Shown here: in pieces, positions 32,882-42,822 of the stretch
Position numbering within the stretch: the first letter of the stretch is position 1
How the letters are laid out: each line of letters begins with the position of its first letter
From: Ruegeria haliotis
Lineage (GTDB): Bacteria > Pseudomonadota > Alphaproteobacteria > Rhodobacterales > Rhodobacteraceae
Direction: 5' to 3'
Assembly: GCF_013377785.1 (NCBI RefSeq)
Contig: NZ_JABXWT010000023.1
Coordinates: 1-44,396 of the forward strand
Length of the DNA: 44,396 nucleotides
Notes under the pieces: model-generated
Told to the model about the DNA's origin: nothing
The model's input: only the letters and a program-made list of their open reading frames with translations
The model's database searches: none
Made by a program: the position numbers and the translations under genes

Positions 32882-33814
32882 TTACCTCAGAACCATGTTT
32901 CGGGTCAGGAAAAGCCCGTCGAATGTAATTGGGACAGCAGTCGCGGTCGAGATCGCGGCATTGATATCGTCCACCTGGCCTTCCACGGCATGGACATGTA
33001 AGTGCGGTTCCGTCGAATTGCCCGAGTTCCCGACGAGCCCCAATTCCTGTCCGGTGCCGACACCGGTGCCTGCGTCGACAGACAAACTGCCCGGTTGGAG
33101 ATGAGCCAGCAGCACGGTGATGCCATCGCAACTGAGTAGAACAAAGTTTCCAGCCGGCGCCTGCAGGTTTGCACCACCAATAGGTGTTTCGGGCAGGTCG
33201 TCGCGTGTTGCAAGTACATCTCCCTCGCAAGGCGCTATCACGGGCATTCCGAAGATCGCGTAATCCTCTGGATTTGACGAGGAAACGGTCTTGGCACGCT
33301 GGCCATCGGGCCAGAGTGCGACCAGATCCGTCGCGTATTTCTGGCTTGGTGTGGTGAAATGATGGTTGAGGATGATCGACTGCCCACCCTGCATTACCGC
33401 TATGCGATCACCGCTCAGCGGTAGCGCCAGATTGACGGCATCGGCGGGCACACTTCCCGCTGTTAGGATTTTTAGGAGATTGGTTAGGAATAGGGCCGTT
33501 GGCAAAGCAAATGCCATCAGTGAAATCCATCCGCCCCATCTGTTCGGGACATATTGTGTTTCAGCAGACCGACGGATCGGGCAGGACCAAATCGTTGCGG
33601 CAACCGCCAGCACAATCAGAATCCATCGCCATGGCAATCCGATGTCCAACCAGACGACGCCACCGAGAAACAAAAAGGTCGACAAGCTCAACAGCAGTGC
33701 CGACCGCAAAAGCCAATCCGCCCAGTTTCGCGGTCGCCTCAGGGTCAGATCGATTGCAAACAAAAGCGGCAGGCCAAATGTCAGGATCAAGGCCAGCCAT
33801 TGGCTATCAATCAT
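32882..33814 (-). CDS. Membrane-anchored M23 (LytM-type) peptidase
   Basis: 310 residues. Four hydrophobic segments in the first 120 residues are followed by a periplasmic M23 domain with His152 and Asp163 (HFTTPSQKYATD), His in LLAHLQPGS, and the final HLHVH. All zinc and catalytic positions appear present, so it should be active. M23 enzymes cut peptidoglycan cross-links or Gly-rich peptides. A second protein of equal length and layout is at 43176-44108. It overlaps the exporter gene by ATGA. It may trim the exported peptide, open the wall for secretion, or serve self-protection. Confidence 0.82.
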   Translation of the reverse strand: MIDSQWLALILTFGLPLLFAIDLTLRRPRNWADWLLRSALLLSLSTFLFLGGVVWLDIGLPWRWILIVLAVAATIWSCPIRRSAETQYVPNRWGGWISLMAFALPTALFLTNLLKILTAGSVPADAVNLALPLSGDRIAVMQGGQSIILNHHFTTPSQKYATDLVALWPDGQRAKTVSSSNPEDYAIFGMPVIAPCEGDVLATRDDLPETPIGGANLQAPAGNFVLLSCDGITVLLAHLQPGSLSVDAGTGVGTGQELGLVGNSGNSTEPHLHVHAVEGQVDDINAAISTATAVPITFDGLFLTRNMVLR

Positions 33815-36783
33815 AGAAGCTGCCTCTTCGCTAAGGCGGCAAACGATCCATCGCGGGACATCAATTCGCTGTAGCGCCCCTCTTCAATGATCTTGCCGCC
33901 TTCCAACATGATGATCCGGTCGGCGTTTACAATGGTCGTCAAGCGATGTGCGACGACGATCCGGGTCAGGTTCTGTTTGTCGAGGCTCGCGTTCACAATT
34001 GATTGGGTCTTGTTGTCCAGCGCGCTTGTGGCTTCATCAAGGATCAAGATGCGTGGTGTTTGCGCCATCGCGCGCGCGATCATCAATCGCTGTTTCTGGC
34101 CGCCCGAAAACGTGCCTGCGCCTTCAGAAACTACGGTGTGAAGCTTCATGGGCATGGCTTCGATATCATCTTCCAGACCGGCGGCAATCGCCGCTTCCAT
34201 TGCATCGTCCTGTGTCAGCCGTGTAGACCCAACAATATTCTCGAAGATCGTTCCTGATGTGAGGCGGCTGCCTTGTAGAACTACTCCGATCTGGCGGCGC
34301 ACGGCGCCAAGATTCAACCCGTGCAGATCCTGCCCGTCAAAATACACGCCACCCGCTTCGGCTTGTTCAAAGCCAAGGATCAGGCGCAGGATCGTGGATT
34401 TTCCGGAACCGGATGCACCGACAAACGCGACAAATTCGCCGGGACGGATCTTGATCGAAATGTTGTCAAGCACCGGAGGACCTTCAGGGTCATAGCGGAA
34501 AGTTACGTTGGATAATTCGATCTGACCTGTCAGTTCTCCCGGGTCGAGGGCATCGCTGCGTACTTCGGGCACCGCTTTGAGTATCGGGTCTGCGCGGCGA
34601 TAGAGCGGAACAATTTCGATGATCTGCGAAGCGGCAGCAGTGAAGGCCATAACCGAGGCGTTGAATTGACCCAGTGCTGCGTTGAAAGAGAGAAAATCAC
34701 CAATGGTGAAGCCGGGACCGTCAAGGCTTGAGTCATTCAGTTGATAGTAGACATAGGCAAACACGGTGATCGAGGCAGCCACTGGAAACATCGCGTTGAA
34801 CACGTTTTGACCGGCATTCAAACGGGACGCGGCGTAGGTGTGACTTTTGGTTTTCTGGTAGAGCTTTGCCCAACGCGCAAAGGCGCGGCTTTCACTATTT
34901 GAACTTCTGAGCTTGGCGATACCTGCGAGGAACTGGAACACCTGACCTTCGATCTTGCCCATCGTTTCCAGCGCAGCCTGTTTGTGCGGAATCATCGCCC
35001 AAGTAAAAATTGTGGTCACGAGGATGACGATCAGGATCAGCCCGGTGGCTACCAATGCGAGTTCCCAAGAGTAGTAGAACAGCAGCGCGAAGGAAAAGAG
35101 CGAGAAAATAAGCGAAAACACGGATTGCAAAGTTGCGCCCGTCAGAACTTCGCGGATCGAGTTGATGCTGTTGGCCCGGTCAGCCAGATCACCCGAAGTG
35201 TAATCTCTGAAGAATCCCAAAGGTAGTGCAAGCAGCCTGTCCCAGACAGCGGATTGAATGCGACCGTCCATCTTACCGGTCACGCGCAAAACGGTGAAGC
35301 CGCGGGTTATGTCAAAGATGAAGACACCCAGAGCGGATAGGATCAAAGCCCCGATGACCGCTGTGAACGTGTTCAGATCGGCGCGTGGCACCACGTCGGA
35401 GAACAGATAACCAATTGAAACCGGCACGGCGAGGCCGAGCAAGCCGGACAGCAATCCCAAGCACAGCACCAGCCATAATTCACGCCGCATGCCGCGCAAA
35501 CCAAATGAGAGGACTTCCTTTACGTCCAGCCCCTTCAATGGGAAAGGCACATAGAACATATAGGCAAAAGCATTTAGTTCGCTTGCATTGCGCCGGGTCA
35601 GTTTGGTGCGCGTCCCAGACGCCGGATCTACTATGACGTAGTCGCCAGAGGCAGAGCTTGGCATTAGGGCGACGGGGTGTGTTTCATCCTCGTCCAAATA
35701 CCCGACAAGCGCACCGACATCCGAACGATACCAATTGTCGCGCAGTGCAACACGCCGCATACGCAGCCCCGACGCGCGGGCATATTCCTTGAGCCGGTCA
35801 ACCCATTTACGGTGCGTGCCATGCTTTGGTTTTTTCGCCACAGAGCCCTGGCTGCGTACAACATGGGAAAACGCCGTGAAAAGCAGGTCTTCGCCCGTGT
35901 CGGTGTCGCCGCCGGTCTCGGCCAGGTTCTCCAAGTCTGGACGCAATACGCTGCCCAGTGTGGCCAAGGCTCCTGAAAAACGGACTTGCCGCTGTCCGAA
36001 CCGTGCCGCGCGTACTTCGGTCGCCTCTGTACGCGCCAAATCGATCTCTTCTTGGATGATCGGGAGGAAGTAACGATGGAAATTGTCCATAGCTTCCCAG
36101 AGACCGCCCAAAAACAGAAGTGTTGGGGTGTAGGCGCAACTGATCGTGCCGTCGGTTCCAAAACTGATCCAGCTTTGATCCGTTATGGGAACCGCTACAC
36201 CGCCTTGCTCCAATTGGCATTCGTCGCGGTCCAGAAACTTGGCTTCGCCGTCATCCAGCGTACCCCAGACCACATCCTGAAACTGCGCGCAGGCATCGGT
36301 TCCCTCTGAAAACGCCTGCGCCGGTTCCGCTTCAAGCACGAGCGCGTTGCGCGGAATTCGGTTCTGGACTATGGCGCGCGACAACAGCCCGACCCAGGTG
36401 TCGATCCAGTCCACGACGATAATGTCGAAGTCTTCGCCCTGAACATCTGCGGCATCGCCTTCGTAAAGCTGTGTCCCCATGGCCGCCACAGCCCGCAGCG
36501 CCAGCCGATTGCCGTTGGGTAGTTCAAGGCTGGGTACACCAAACAACACGGCACCAGGGCCGACATGCATGACGTGCCGTCCGGTCGAAACCACCTGATC
36601 TCCCGACATCTCGATGGCGTAGACGTCGATATATCCCACCAGCACGAGCCAGATTTTAGACGTGTCTTCGATCAGGAAGGGACGGTGCCCGCCCACCGCC
36701 ATGCGCGTGCCGGTGATCTTTCCCAGCAGTTCGGCGTCAAAGGCGTCCTGAGTTTCGGTCTGGACCATGTCTGTTTGTGTCAT
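33811..36783 (-). CDS. NHLM-type peptide exporter ABC transporter (second, non-peptidase)
   Basis: 990 residues, long for an ABC exporter half. An N-terminal region of about 400 residues includes a CRP/cupin-like segment (LIEDTSKIWLVLVGYIDVYA). Then comes a six-helix export domain (from about 430) and a C-terminal ATPase with GASGSGKST, FSGGQKQR and ILILDEATSALD. This is the layout of the second ABC protein of NHLM systems for Nif11/NHLP-leader peptides. It starts 13 bp after the peptidase-containing exporter gene and probably forms a heterodimer with it. Confidence 0.9.
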   Translation of the reverse strand: MTQTDMVQTETQDAFDAELLGKITGTRMAVGGHRPFLIEDTSKIWLVLVGYIDVYAIEMSGDQVVSTGRHVMHVGPGAVLFGVPSLELPNGNRLALRAVAAMGTQLYEGDAADVQGEDFDIIVVDWIDTWVGLLSRAIVQNRIPRNALVLEAEPAQAFSEGTDACAQFQDVVWGTLDDGEAKFLDRDECQLEQGGVAVPITDQSWISFGTDGTISCAYTPTLLFLGGLWEAMDNFHRYFLPIIQEEIDLARTEATEVRAARFGQRQVRFSGALATLGSVLRPDLENLAETGGDTDTGEDLLFTAFSHVVRSQGSVAKKPKHGTHRKWVDRLKEYARASGLRMRRVALRDNWYRSDVGALVGYLDEDETHPVALMPSSASGDYVIVDPASGTRTKLTRRNASELNAFAYMFYVPFPLKGLDVKEVLSFGLRGMRRELWLVLCLGLLSGLLGLAVPVSIGYLFSDVVPRADLNTFTAVIGALILSALGVFIFDITRGFTVLRVTGKMDGRIQSAVWDRLLALPLGFFRDYTSGDLADRANSINSIREVLTGATLQSVFSLIFSLFSFALLFYYSWELALVATGLILIVILVTTIFTWAMIPHKQAALETMGKIEGQVFQFLAGIAKLRSSNSESRAFARWAKLYQKTKSHTYAASRLNAGQNVFNAMFPVAASITVFAYVYYQLNDSSLDGPGFTIGDFLSFNAALGQFNASVMAFTAAASQIIEIVPLYRRADPILKAVPEVRSDALDPGELTGQIELSNVTFRYDPEGPPVLDNISIKIRPGEFVAFVGASGSGKSTILRLILGFEQAEAGGVYFDGQDLHGLNLGAVRRQIGVVLQGSRLTSGTIFENIVGSTRLTQDDAMEAAIAAGLEDDIEAMPMKLHTVVSEGAGTFSGGQKQRLMIARAMAQTPRILILDEATSALDNKTQSIVNASLDKQNLTRIVVAHRLTTIVNADRIIMLEGGKIIEEGRYSELMSRDGSFAALAKRQLL

Positions 36784-36796
36784 GTTCTCAAACCCC

Positions 36797-39034
36797 CTAT
36801 TCCGCCTGCATCAGGCTGCGATAGGGCCCGTCTTGTTCGATCATTTCTTCATGAATGCCGCGTTGCACCGCTGATCCCTGGCTCAGCACGATGATTTCGT
36901 CGCTGTCGCGGACAGTCGAAAGTCGGTGCGCCACAACCACGCTGGTGCATCCGCGCCGTCGGACATTGTCGTCGATCTGTTTTTCCACAATCGGATCGAG
37001 TGCTGCGGTCGCCTCATCCAACACGAGGATAGAAGGATTAACCGTGAGAGCGCGGGCGATTTCGATCCGCTGGCGTTGGCCGCCAGAATAGTTCGCGCCC
37101 ATCTCTGACACTTGTGTGTCATACCGCCCGGCGCGCGCTTCGATGACGTCCAGAATGGCGGCATCGCGTAGCGCGTTCACAATGTCACGCTCCTGCACCA
37201 TTGTGTCCCACATCGACAGGTTGTCGCGTAACGATCCTTCGAACAGGAAAATCTCCTGATCCACGGTCGAGAGCGATTGCGAAAATACCCGCTGCGGTAT
37301 CTCGCTAAGGGGCTTGCCGTCGAACAGGATATCTCCGCTCCATGGCGCATAGAGCCCTGTAATCAACTTGGCCACCGTTGACTTGCCGCTGCCAGATCCG
37401 CCGATCAGGGCCACGCGCTGACCCGGTTCAATCACCAATGACAGCCCGTTGATGAGAGGGGGGCCAGCCTTTGAGTAGCCAAAGACCACGTCGCGCAATT
37501 CGATGCGCCCGTTCAATTTCATGAGGGCGGCTTCGGCTGGCGTTTTCTCGTCCTGCACGCCGGACCGCGGATCGAGCTCATGGTTGAGAACGTCATCAAG
37601 GCGAGCAAGGTCGCCTTTGATTTCCTGCAGGCTGCCGGCGAGGTTGACCATTTGCTCGATCGGGCCGGTGAAGCTTCGCATCAGGCTCTGGAACGCGACA
37701 AGCGTGCCGATGGTCATCGCCCCGTCGATCACCCGAAGCCCACCGAGAAATAATATCGCCACTGTGATCAAGGCCGACACTAATACGGGCACCGATCCCA
37801 GGATCGTCGTGAAGAAAGAAAACTCCTGCCGGGATGCCAGATACTTGGCCTGATACCCAGACCATTTGGCAAAGAAATCATCCTCTTGGCCCGATGATTT
37901 CAGAGTTTCCATAAGTTGAATGCCGGCAACCGACGTGCCCGCAAGCTTGCCCTGATCTTGCATTAGCCGGCGACTGCCATCTTCACGCACCCGATTGAGC
38001 AACCTGAGGACAAGCACGTTCAGCAGCGCAAGCCCTGCGCCCACCATCGCCATGAACGGATCAAAGGCGAACATCACTGCCAGATAGAAGATAACAGTCG
38101 GAAGTGAGGCGAGATTGGTTGCCAGTGGGCCAGACAACAATGTGGCCACGCGGTCATTTGCCGTTACGCGTGACAGAATATCTCCGGCAAAACGCTGGTC
38201 GAAGAAGCCCTGGGGCAGTCGGAAAACATGCCACAGAAAGGCCGATGCCTGCGTCAAGGCAATCTTGGTGTCCAGCCGTACCAGTGAAATCTGTTGCAAC
38301 CAAGTCAGCGCTCCGCGCATCAGCCCAGTGAGCGCCATTCCGATAAGGAGTGGCATGACCCAGTTGTCGAGGTTCTGGATCAGAATTTCATCGACGAAGA
38401 TCTTTGAGAAAATCGGGATGACCAGTCCCGGAATGACCAACGACAAGGTGGCCAGCAGAACGAAGGTCACGGCGGTTTTTGAACTGCTCAGACGGCGGAA
38501 AAGACCGGCCAGGTCCTTGGGGCGCTCACCGCCCTTTTTGAACTCCGGCCCCGGTTCGAATGCGAGTACAACGCCTGTGTAGCCTTCGTCGAACTCTTCA
38601 AAGCTCAGCGTGCGCGGACCCATCGCCGGGTCGTTGATGTGAACTTTCTTTCCCCGGATGCCTTCCAGGACCACAAAGTGATTGAAGTTCCAGAACACGA
38701 TGCACGGCATCTTGATGTCGAGCAGCTTGGGCAGACTGTATTTATAGCCTTTTGCTGTCATACCATGCCCGCGCGCAGCCTTCAGAACGTTCGACGCTTT
38801 CGAACCATCACGGCTCACGCCGCATTCGGACCGCAAGCGTTCAAGCGGGACATAACGACCATAGTAGCGCAGGATCATGGCCAGAGCGGCGGCGCCACAT
38901 TCCACGGCTTCCATCTGAAGCACGGTTGGGACCGACTTTCTGCGTCCCTTTCTACGGGCCGCCTCCTTGAAGGCCTGCAATTCCTTGTCAGCGCTCTGAT
39001 CGTCTGAGGCGTTGGATTGGGAACCGAAAAACAC
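36797..39034 (-). CDS. NHLM-type peptidase-containing ABC exporter (PCAT)
   Basis: 745 residues starting with GTG at 39034. The N-terminal C39 peptidase has Gln40, Cys46 (MEAVECG), His119 (NHFVV) and Asp135 (NDPA), so the double-Gly protease is complete. The transmembrane export domain and an ATPase with GGSGSGKST, YSGGQRQR and ILVLDEATAALD follow. It should cleave the precursors after Gly74 and export the core. Its gene is second in a three-gene export set (HlyD, PCAT, ABC2). Confidence 0.93.
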   Translation of the reverse strand: MFFGSQSNASDDQSADKELQAFKEAARRKGRRKSVPTVLQMEAVECGAAALAMILRYYGRYVPLERLRSECGVSRDGSKASNVLKAARGHGMTAKGYKYSLPKLLDIKMPCIVFWNFNHFVVLEGIRGKKVHINDPAMGPRTLSFEEFDEGYTGVVLAFEPGPEFKKGGERPKDLAGLFRRLSSSKTAVTFVLLATLSLVIPGLVIPIFSKIFVDEILIQNLDNWVMPLLIGMALTGLMRGALTWLQQISLVRLDTKIALTQASAFLWHVFRLPQGFFDQRFAGDILSRVTANDRVATLLSGPLATNLASLPTVIFYLAVMFAFDPFMAMVGAGLALLNVLVLRLLNRVREDGSRRLMQDQGKLAGTSVAGIQLMETLKSSGQEDDFFAKWSGYQAKYLASRQEFSFFTTILGSVPVLVSALITVAILFLGGLRVIDGAMTIGTLVAFQSLMRSFTGPIEQMVNLAGSLQEIKGDLARLDDVLNHELDPRSGVQDEKTPAEAALMKLNGRIELRDVVFGYSKAGPPLINGLSLVIEPGQRVALIGGSGSGKSTVAKLITGLYAPWSGDILFDGKPLSEIPQRVFSQSLSTVDQEIFLFEGSLRDNLSMWDTMVQERDIVNALRDAAILDVIEARAGRYDTQVSEMGANYSGGQRQRIEIARALTVNPSILVLDEATAALDPIVEKQIDDNVRRRGCTSVVVAHRLSTVRDSDEIIVLSQGSAVQRGIHEEMIEQDGPYRSLMQAE

Positions 39035-39093
39035 GTCAGATCAAGCCTTTTGCAAAAAACAGAGTGCAGCGCGGAGAGGTATGGCGGGGCACC

Positions 39094-40347
39094 TTAGAGG
39101 CCCGTCCATTCACGCAGCAACGGGATCACCATTTCAATGGGGCGCTGGGTGCGCACGGTCACTTCTGCTTCGGTCAAGGTGCCAGAGCGAAGTTCCAGCC
39201 CGGCGCCTCTGTCCGACGTCCACGCATAACCAGAAACTGAATCCGGATCCCGATCGAGTCGTACGATCGCTCTGTAGGGCGGGCCCGAAGTGGAAAACTG
39301 CCGCACAAGCTCGTTATTGCGCAGCACAGCCATCATGCCATCGACGGTCGAGGGGAACTCGGACACCTGTGTGACCTCACCGCGAATGGTGCCGTATTCT
39401 TCACGGGCCGCAGTCAGCGGAGAAACCTGAACCCGCATGCCCGGTTCCACCGATTTACCATCGGATGGGTTGACGTACAAAACCAGCTCAAGGCTGTCAC
39501 CCAGAGTTTCAAATGACAGCGCGGCTTCGCCGCGCCCCAAAAGCTCGCCGGCCGTAGCCTGCAATTCGGTCACGCGGCCGGCAGCGGGGGTTACGATGAC
39601 AGAACCGCGCTGTAGCTGGCTTTCGATCGCAGCTTGCCGGCGTTCTGTTTCGGCAACGCTCTGCCGGGCCTGCTCAATCCGCTCGTTATTGTTCGCCAAG
39701 GCGTCGAAACGGCGCACTTCAATATCGGACAATACCTGTCGCAGTTCACCTAGTTCCTTAAGGATGGCATCAACGGCCAACTGACGGTCGAGAACAGCGT
39801 CATTGGTGACACGGCCACGTTCTAACAGGTCTTCGTATTCTTCTAGACGCTCGCGCGCGTTTTTCAGCCGTTCCTGGGCGACTTCCACCCTCTCATTGGT
39901 GGCGCTGATCTGCTCTTTAAGCGCATCGTCCTGCAACTCTGACTGCCGTTCCACATCTGCCTGGACTCGACGCAGCTCACTCTTTGCCTCATCGACGGTT
40001 GCAATCATGTTGTCCAACTCGATCTGCAGGTCCCGCTGGGAGAGGCGCGCAACGATCTGATCCTTCTCGACGAGATCGTCGATCGAGACCTCCAGCCGCT
40101 CCACGATACCGTCGGCCTGCGCCACGGCGTCAAAGACGCGTCCGCCTTCGATGATCAGAATACCGTCGCCTTTTACACGCGACGGGAGTGAGCCCACAAA
40201 ACTCCAGACGATGGCCGCGGCGAGCATCGACATCAGCATAAAAATGGCGAGCCACGCTTTGCTGTCCGTTACCGGAACCAACCTGTCGAGCTGCTCTGGA
40301 GAGGCAAGTCGGTCCATCGCACTTTTGCGGAAGATATTCTTGCTCAT
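39094..40347 (-). CDS. HlyD-family periplasmic adaptor of the NHLM exporter
   Basis: 417 residues: short cytoplasmic start, one transmembrane helix (WLAIFMLMSMLAAAIVWSFV), a lipoyl/barrel segment, a long periplasmic coiled coil (about residues 110-250, rich in Glu, Arg, Leu) and a second barrel half (VIVTPAAGRVTELQATAGEL). It bridges the ABC exporter to an outer-membrane channel, which is not encoded here and may be a housekeeping TolC. It lies 59 bp upstream of the PCAT gene. Confidence 0.9.
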   Translation of the reverse strand: MSKNIFRKSAMDRLASPEQLDRLVPVTDSKAWLAIFMLMSMLAAAIVWSFVGSLPSRVKGDGILIIEGGRVFDAVAQADGIVERLEVSIDDLVEKDQIVARLSQRDLQIELDNMIATVDEAKSELRRVQADVERQSELQDDALKEQISATNERVEVAQERLKNARERLEEYEDLLERGRVTNDAVLDRQLAVDAILKELGELRQVLSDIEVRRFDALANNNERIEQARQSVAETERRQAAIESQLQRGSVIVTPAAGRVTELQATAGELLGRGEAALSFETLGDSLELVLYVNPSDGKSVEPGMRVQVSPLTAAREEYGTIRGEVTQVSEFPSTVDGMMAVLRNNELVRQFSTSGPPYRAIVRLDRDPDSVSGYAWTSDRGAGLELRSGTLTEAEVTVRTQRPIEMVIPLLREWTGL

Positions 40348-40395
40348 TTCTCACGTCCCGACGGTTTTACGGGCCCTTTTCCGGATTTCTTGCGT

Positions 40396-41457
40396 TTATC
40401 CGCCACGTTCCGGTTCGGTTGACCCTTTGATTGAATTCTCTGCGGTGAAAACCGTTCCGTCAAGAGATTCATGGGGCGCTTTGCTGGCGCTATCGACTTT
40501 TGACTTCAACAGGTTCCTGATCTCCTGACCCAAAACGGATCCTGCAACCTTAAGTTGATGTTGTGAAAGGGAATTTGTCTCATTGTGAGGGAGTAGCGTC
40601 TGTGGCTCATGCAAGGTATCTTGATAGCGCTCGTCTGTCTCAAGGCGCATATTTAGACGTTTGAAAGTTGGAGAAAGCCTGTCCAACATTGCGACCTGCA
40701 CACTTTTTGCAGGGTAGGCCGCGTGCGCGGTGACCTCTGGCAACACACTGCACAGCGCATCAGAGAGGATGCGGCCGCGCCTGCCGATTTCAGCATTCAA
40801 CGCCAGTTGCAACGCTGTTTCCGCGCGGGTCAGGCCCCTATTGATTGTTGGGACCTTTGGAGCATTTAGATCTTGTGCAGCAAGGCCAAGCCAGTCTGCC
40901 AGGCGGTCGGCAAGATTTGCCTTGTGACGGCTGTAATTGAACAGTTTAATCGAGACGTTCGGTTGATCGCCATATGCTTCCAGAAATCGCAGGACCAGAT
41001 CGGGCACGGAATAAAGCTCAAAAAAACGCTCCAACGGGGCCGTCCCACCTGCACGTTTCACATATTGCATCCAAAGCGACGCCGCGTGCGAAACAGGGTC
41101 TCGGATCGCAAGCAAAATGGAAACCTCGTCATAACCGGCCTCAATGGCCAGTTGCCCCAGAAGTTCCGGATTCGACGCTGTTGCCAGTTGCGGAAAGAAC
41201 TCTTCGCTCGACAGGATCAGCCCTCGGTCGGGGCGGGGGTGGTCGTGCAACAGGGCCTTCATCGCATGAGGGGATTGTGCCGCGACGAGGCCATTGCCCT
41301 GACCGACTTCTGCGTTTTCTTCTTCGTTCTCCTGCCAGGAAGGTGACGGGTAATCATAACCGTGCCGCGCCAACACAGATCGATTTTCCCTCAGCAGCGC
41401 CTGTAGAAAACTGGTGCCTGTCTTGGAGTGGCCTACGTGCAACAAGAGTCTTGACAT
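40396..41457 (-). CDS. Sulfotransferase-like protein (second)
   Basis: 353 residues from the ATG at 41457 with AGAAGG upstream. The PAPS 5'-loop is HVGHSKTGTSFLQALL near the N-terminus and the 3'-phosphate segment is LAIRDPVSHAASLWMQ. The C-terminal 100 residues are helical and less conserved. It is unrelated in layout to the long sulfotransferase at 25584-27398. As first gene of the export operon, it may act on the peptide or on a surface polymer. Confidence 0.82.
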   Translation of the reverse strand: MSRLLLHVGHSKTGTSFLQALLRENRSVLARHGYDYPSPSWQENEEENAEVGQGNGLVAAQSPHAMKALLHDHPRPDRGLILSSEEFFPQLATASNPELLGQLAIEAGYDEVSILLAIRDPVSHAASLWMQYVKRAGGTAPLERFFELYSVPDLVLRFLEAYGDQPNVSIKLFNYSRHKANLADRLADWLGLAAQDLNAPKVPTINRGLTRAETALQLALNAEIGRRGRILSDALCSVLPEVTAHAAYPAKSVQVAMLDRLSPTFKRLNMRLETDERYQDTLHEPQTLLPHNETNSLSQHQLKVAGSVLGQEIRNLLKSKVDSASKAPHESLDGTVFTAENSIKGSTEPERGG

Positions 41458-41549
41458 GGGACCTTCTGAGGTTGCTAAGAATGTGGGGTGGCGCCGTGTC
41501 TTCAACGCAACTGCATCTGGAATGTTCTCGGAAGTAAAGGTGACTTACG

Positions 41550-42680
41550 ATGCTTGTGCAAGCACCCAATGCGTTGCGCGTCGCAGGTGTGACAGGCGCA
41601 GATGCGGAGAGCCTTCTGGCGACGCTTTCGCCACCGTTCGAAGGTCCGGACACGGCTCCGGAATTCCCATTGTCGGATGAATCCTTTGTGGAAACATGGG
41701 ATAAATATGTAAGCAGCCCAGACATCTGGCTGACGTTGTCCACCGCGCTCCCACAGCTACGCTTCGAGATTTCGGATATGCAAGGCCAGAACCCCGCCTA
41801 TCTAGCCGCGACCAAGCGGGGGGACCTGTCTTTGGCGCCAAACCCCGCGGACGGATTGCAACTGGAAGCGCCCGAGGCTTTGAGCGTGACGTTACACCAG
41901 ACTCCGGCCGGTCGAATACCCGTTCTCGAGCCCGCCACGCGATCGGATTTCGAGGCTCTTCTGCGCGCATTTTTGTATCGCTGCGAACCCGTTGCTGTGC
42001 CCCGCAGTATGGGTGCGGCCATGGTGTCAGGCTTCAACAACTGGGACCGAATAGCGCGGCTCAAGGCAGGTTGGCTTGCTAGTGGCAACTCTGAGTTTGA
42101 CTGGACAGCGCATTTCAAGGCAGAGATTGTGCCCAACAAATCTCTCTATCAGGATCGGTTCATAATCCTGTCACGTGGCACCTACAGCAACGTAACCGCC
42201 GATGATTTGCCCGGTGGTCAGGAAAAGGTTCTGGAGCTATCACGGGTGATCCGGCTGGAACATGAATGTGCCCATTACTTCACCCGGCGCGTTTGCGGGC
42301 AAATGCGCAACGACCTGTATGACGAGCTGATGGCTGATTATGCCGGGCTTGTTGCTGCGACCGGTCAGTTCGATGCGGAATTATTTCTGATGATGATTGG
42401 GCTGACACCAGACCGAGCGCTTCAGCCTCAGGCCCGCGCCCGAATATACCTTGACCAAAATCTCACGCCCGCTGCCGAACGCGGCATGCTGAGACTGCTG
42501 GCCCACGCTGCTTCAGTATTGGACAGGCTGCATCGGGACCATATCGTACCGCGACTGGGCACCTCCTCAGACATCGGGCAGGTTTTGCTCGCCCTTTCAG
42601 CATTGTGCTTCGAGGACTTCGCAGCAGGCGACATAGAACACCGATTTATCCAGAGCCTCGACTGGGCGCGCGCTACCTGA
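41550..42680 (+). CDS. Putative zinc metalloprotease with HExxH motif
   Basis: 376 residues, no signal peptide or membrane helix. The motif His238-Glu-Cys-Ala-His242 is followed by Glu259 in YDELMADYAG, the spacing expected for a gluzincin-like zinc site (two His and a Glu). Otherwise the family is not certain; it may be a DUF7005-like protein. It is divergent from the export operon, 92 bp from the sulfotransferase start. It could process the peptide or degrade leaders in the cytoplasm. Confidence 0.72.
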   Translation: MLVQAPNALRVAGVTGADAESLLATLSPPFEGPDTAPEFPLSDESFVETWDKYVSSPDIWLTLSTALPQLRFEISDMQGQNPAYLAATKRGDLSLAPNPADGLQLEAPEALSVTLHQTPAGRIPVLEPATRSDFEALLRAFLYRCEPVAVPRSMGAAMVSGFNNWDRIARLKAGWLASGNSEFDWTAHFKAEIVPNKSLYQDRFIILSRGTYSNVTADDLPGGQEKVLELSRVIRLEHECAHYFTRRVCGQMRNDLYDELMADYAGLVAATGQFDAELFLMMIGLTPDRALQPQARARIYLDQNLTPAAERGMLRLLAHAASVLDRLHRDHIVPRLGTSSDIGQVLLALSALCFEDFAAGDIEHRFIQSLDWARAT

Positions 42681-42822
42681 CAGGCGACCGAAGCGCAAAG
42701 CATAGGGTGAAGTTTTTGCAACTTCGGGTGGTGGCATCAATTGACTTTTGACTGGTTAGCCTGCCAGTTTAGCGCCAACCAAGAAGAGCAGATATAGCCC
42801 TGAGGCTAAATGGGAGCGACCG

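Noticed and set aside
42709..42725. Hairpin GAAGTT/AACTTC after the metalloprotein gene as terminator
   Set aside because: Only a 6-bp stem and no T-run after it; too weak to call.
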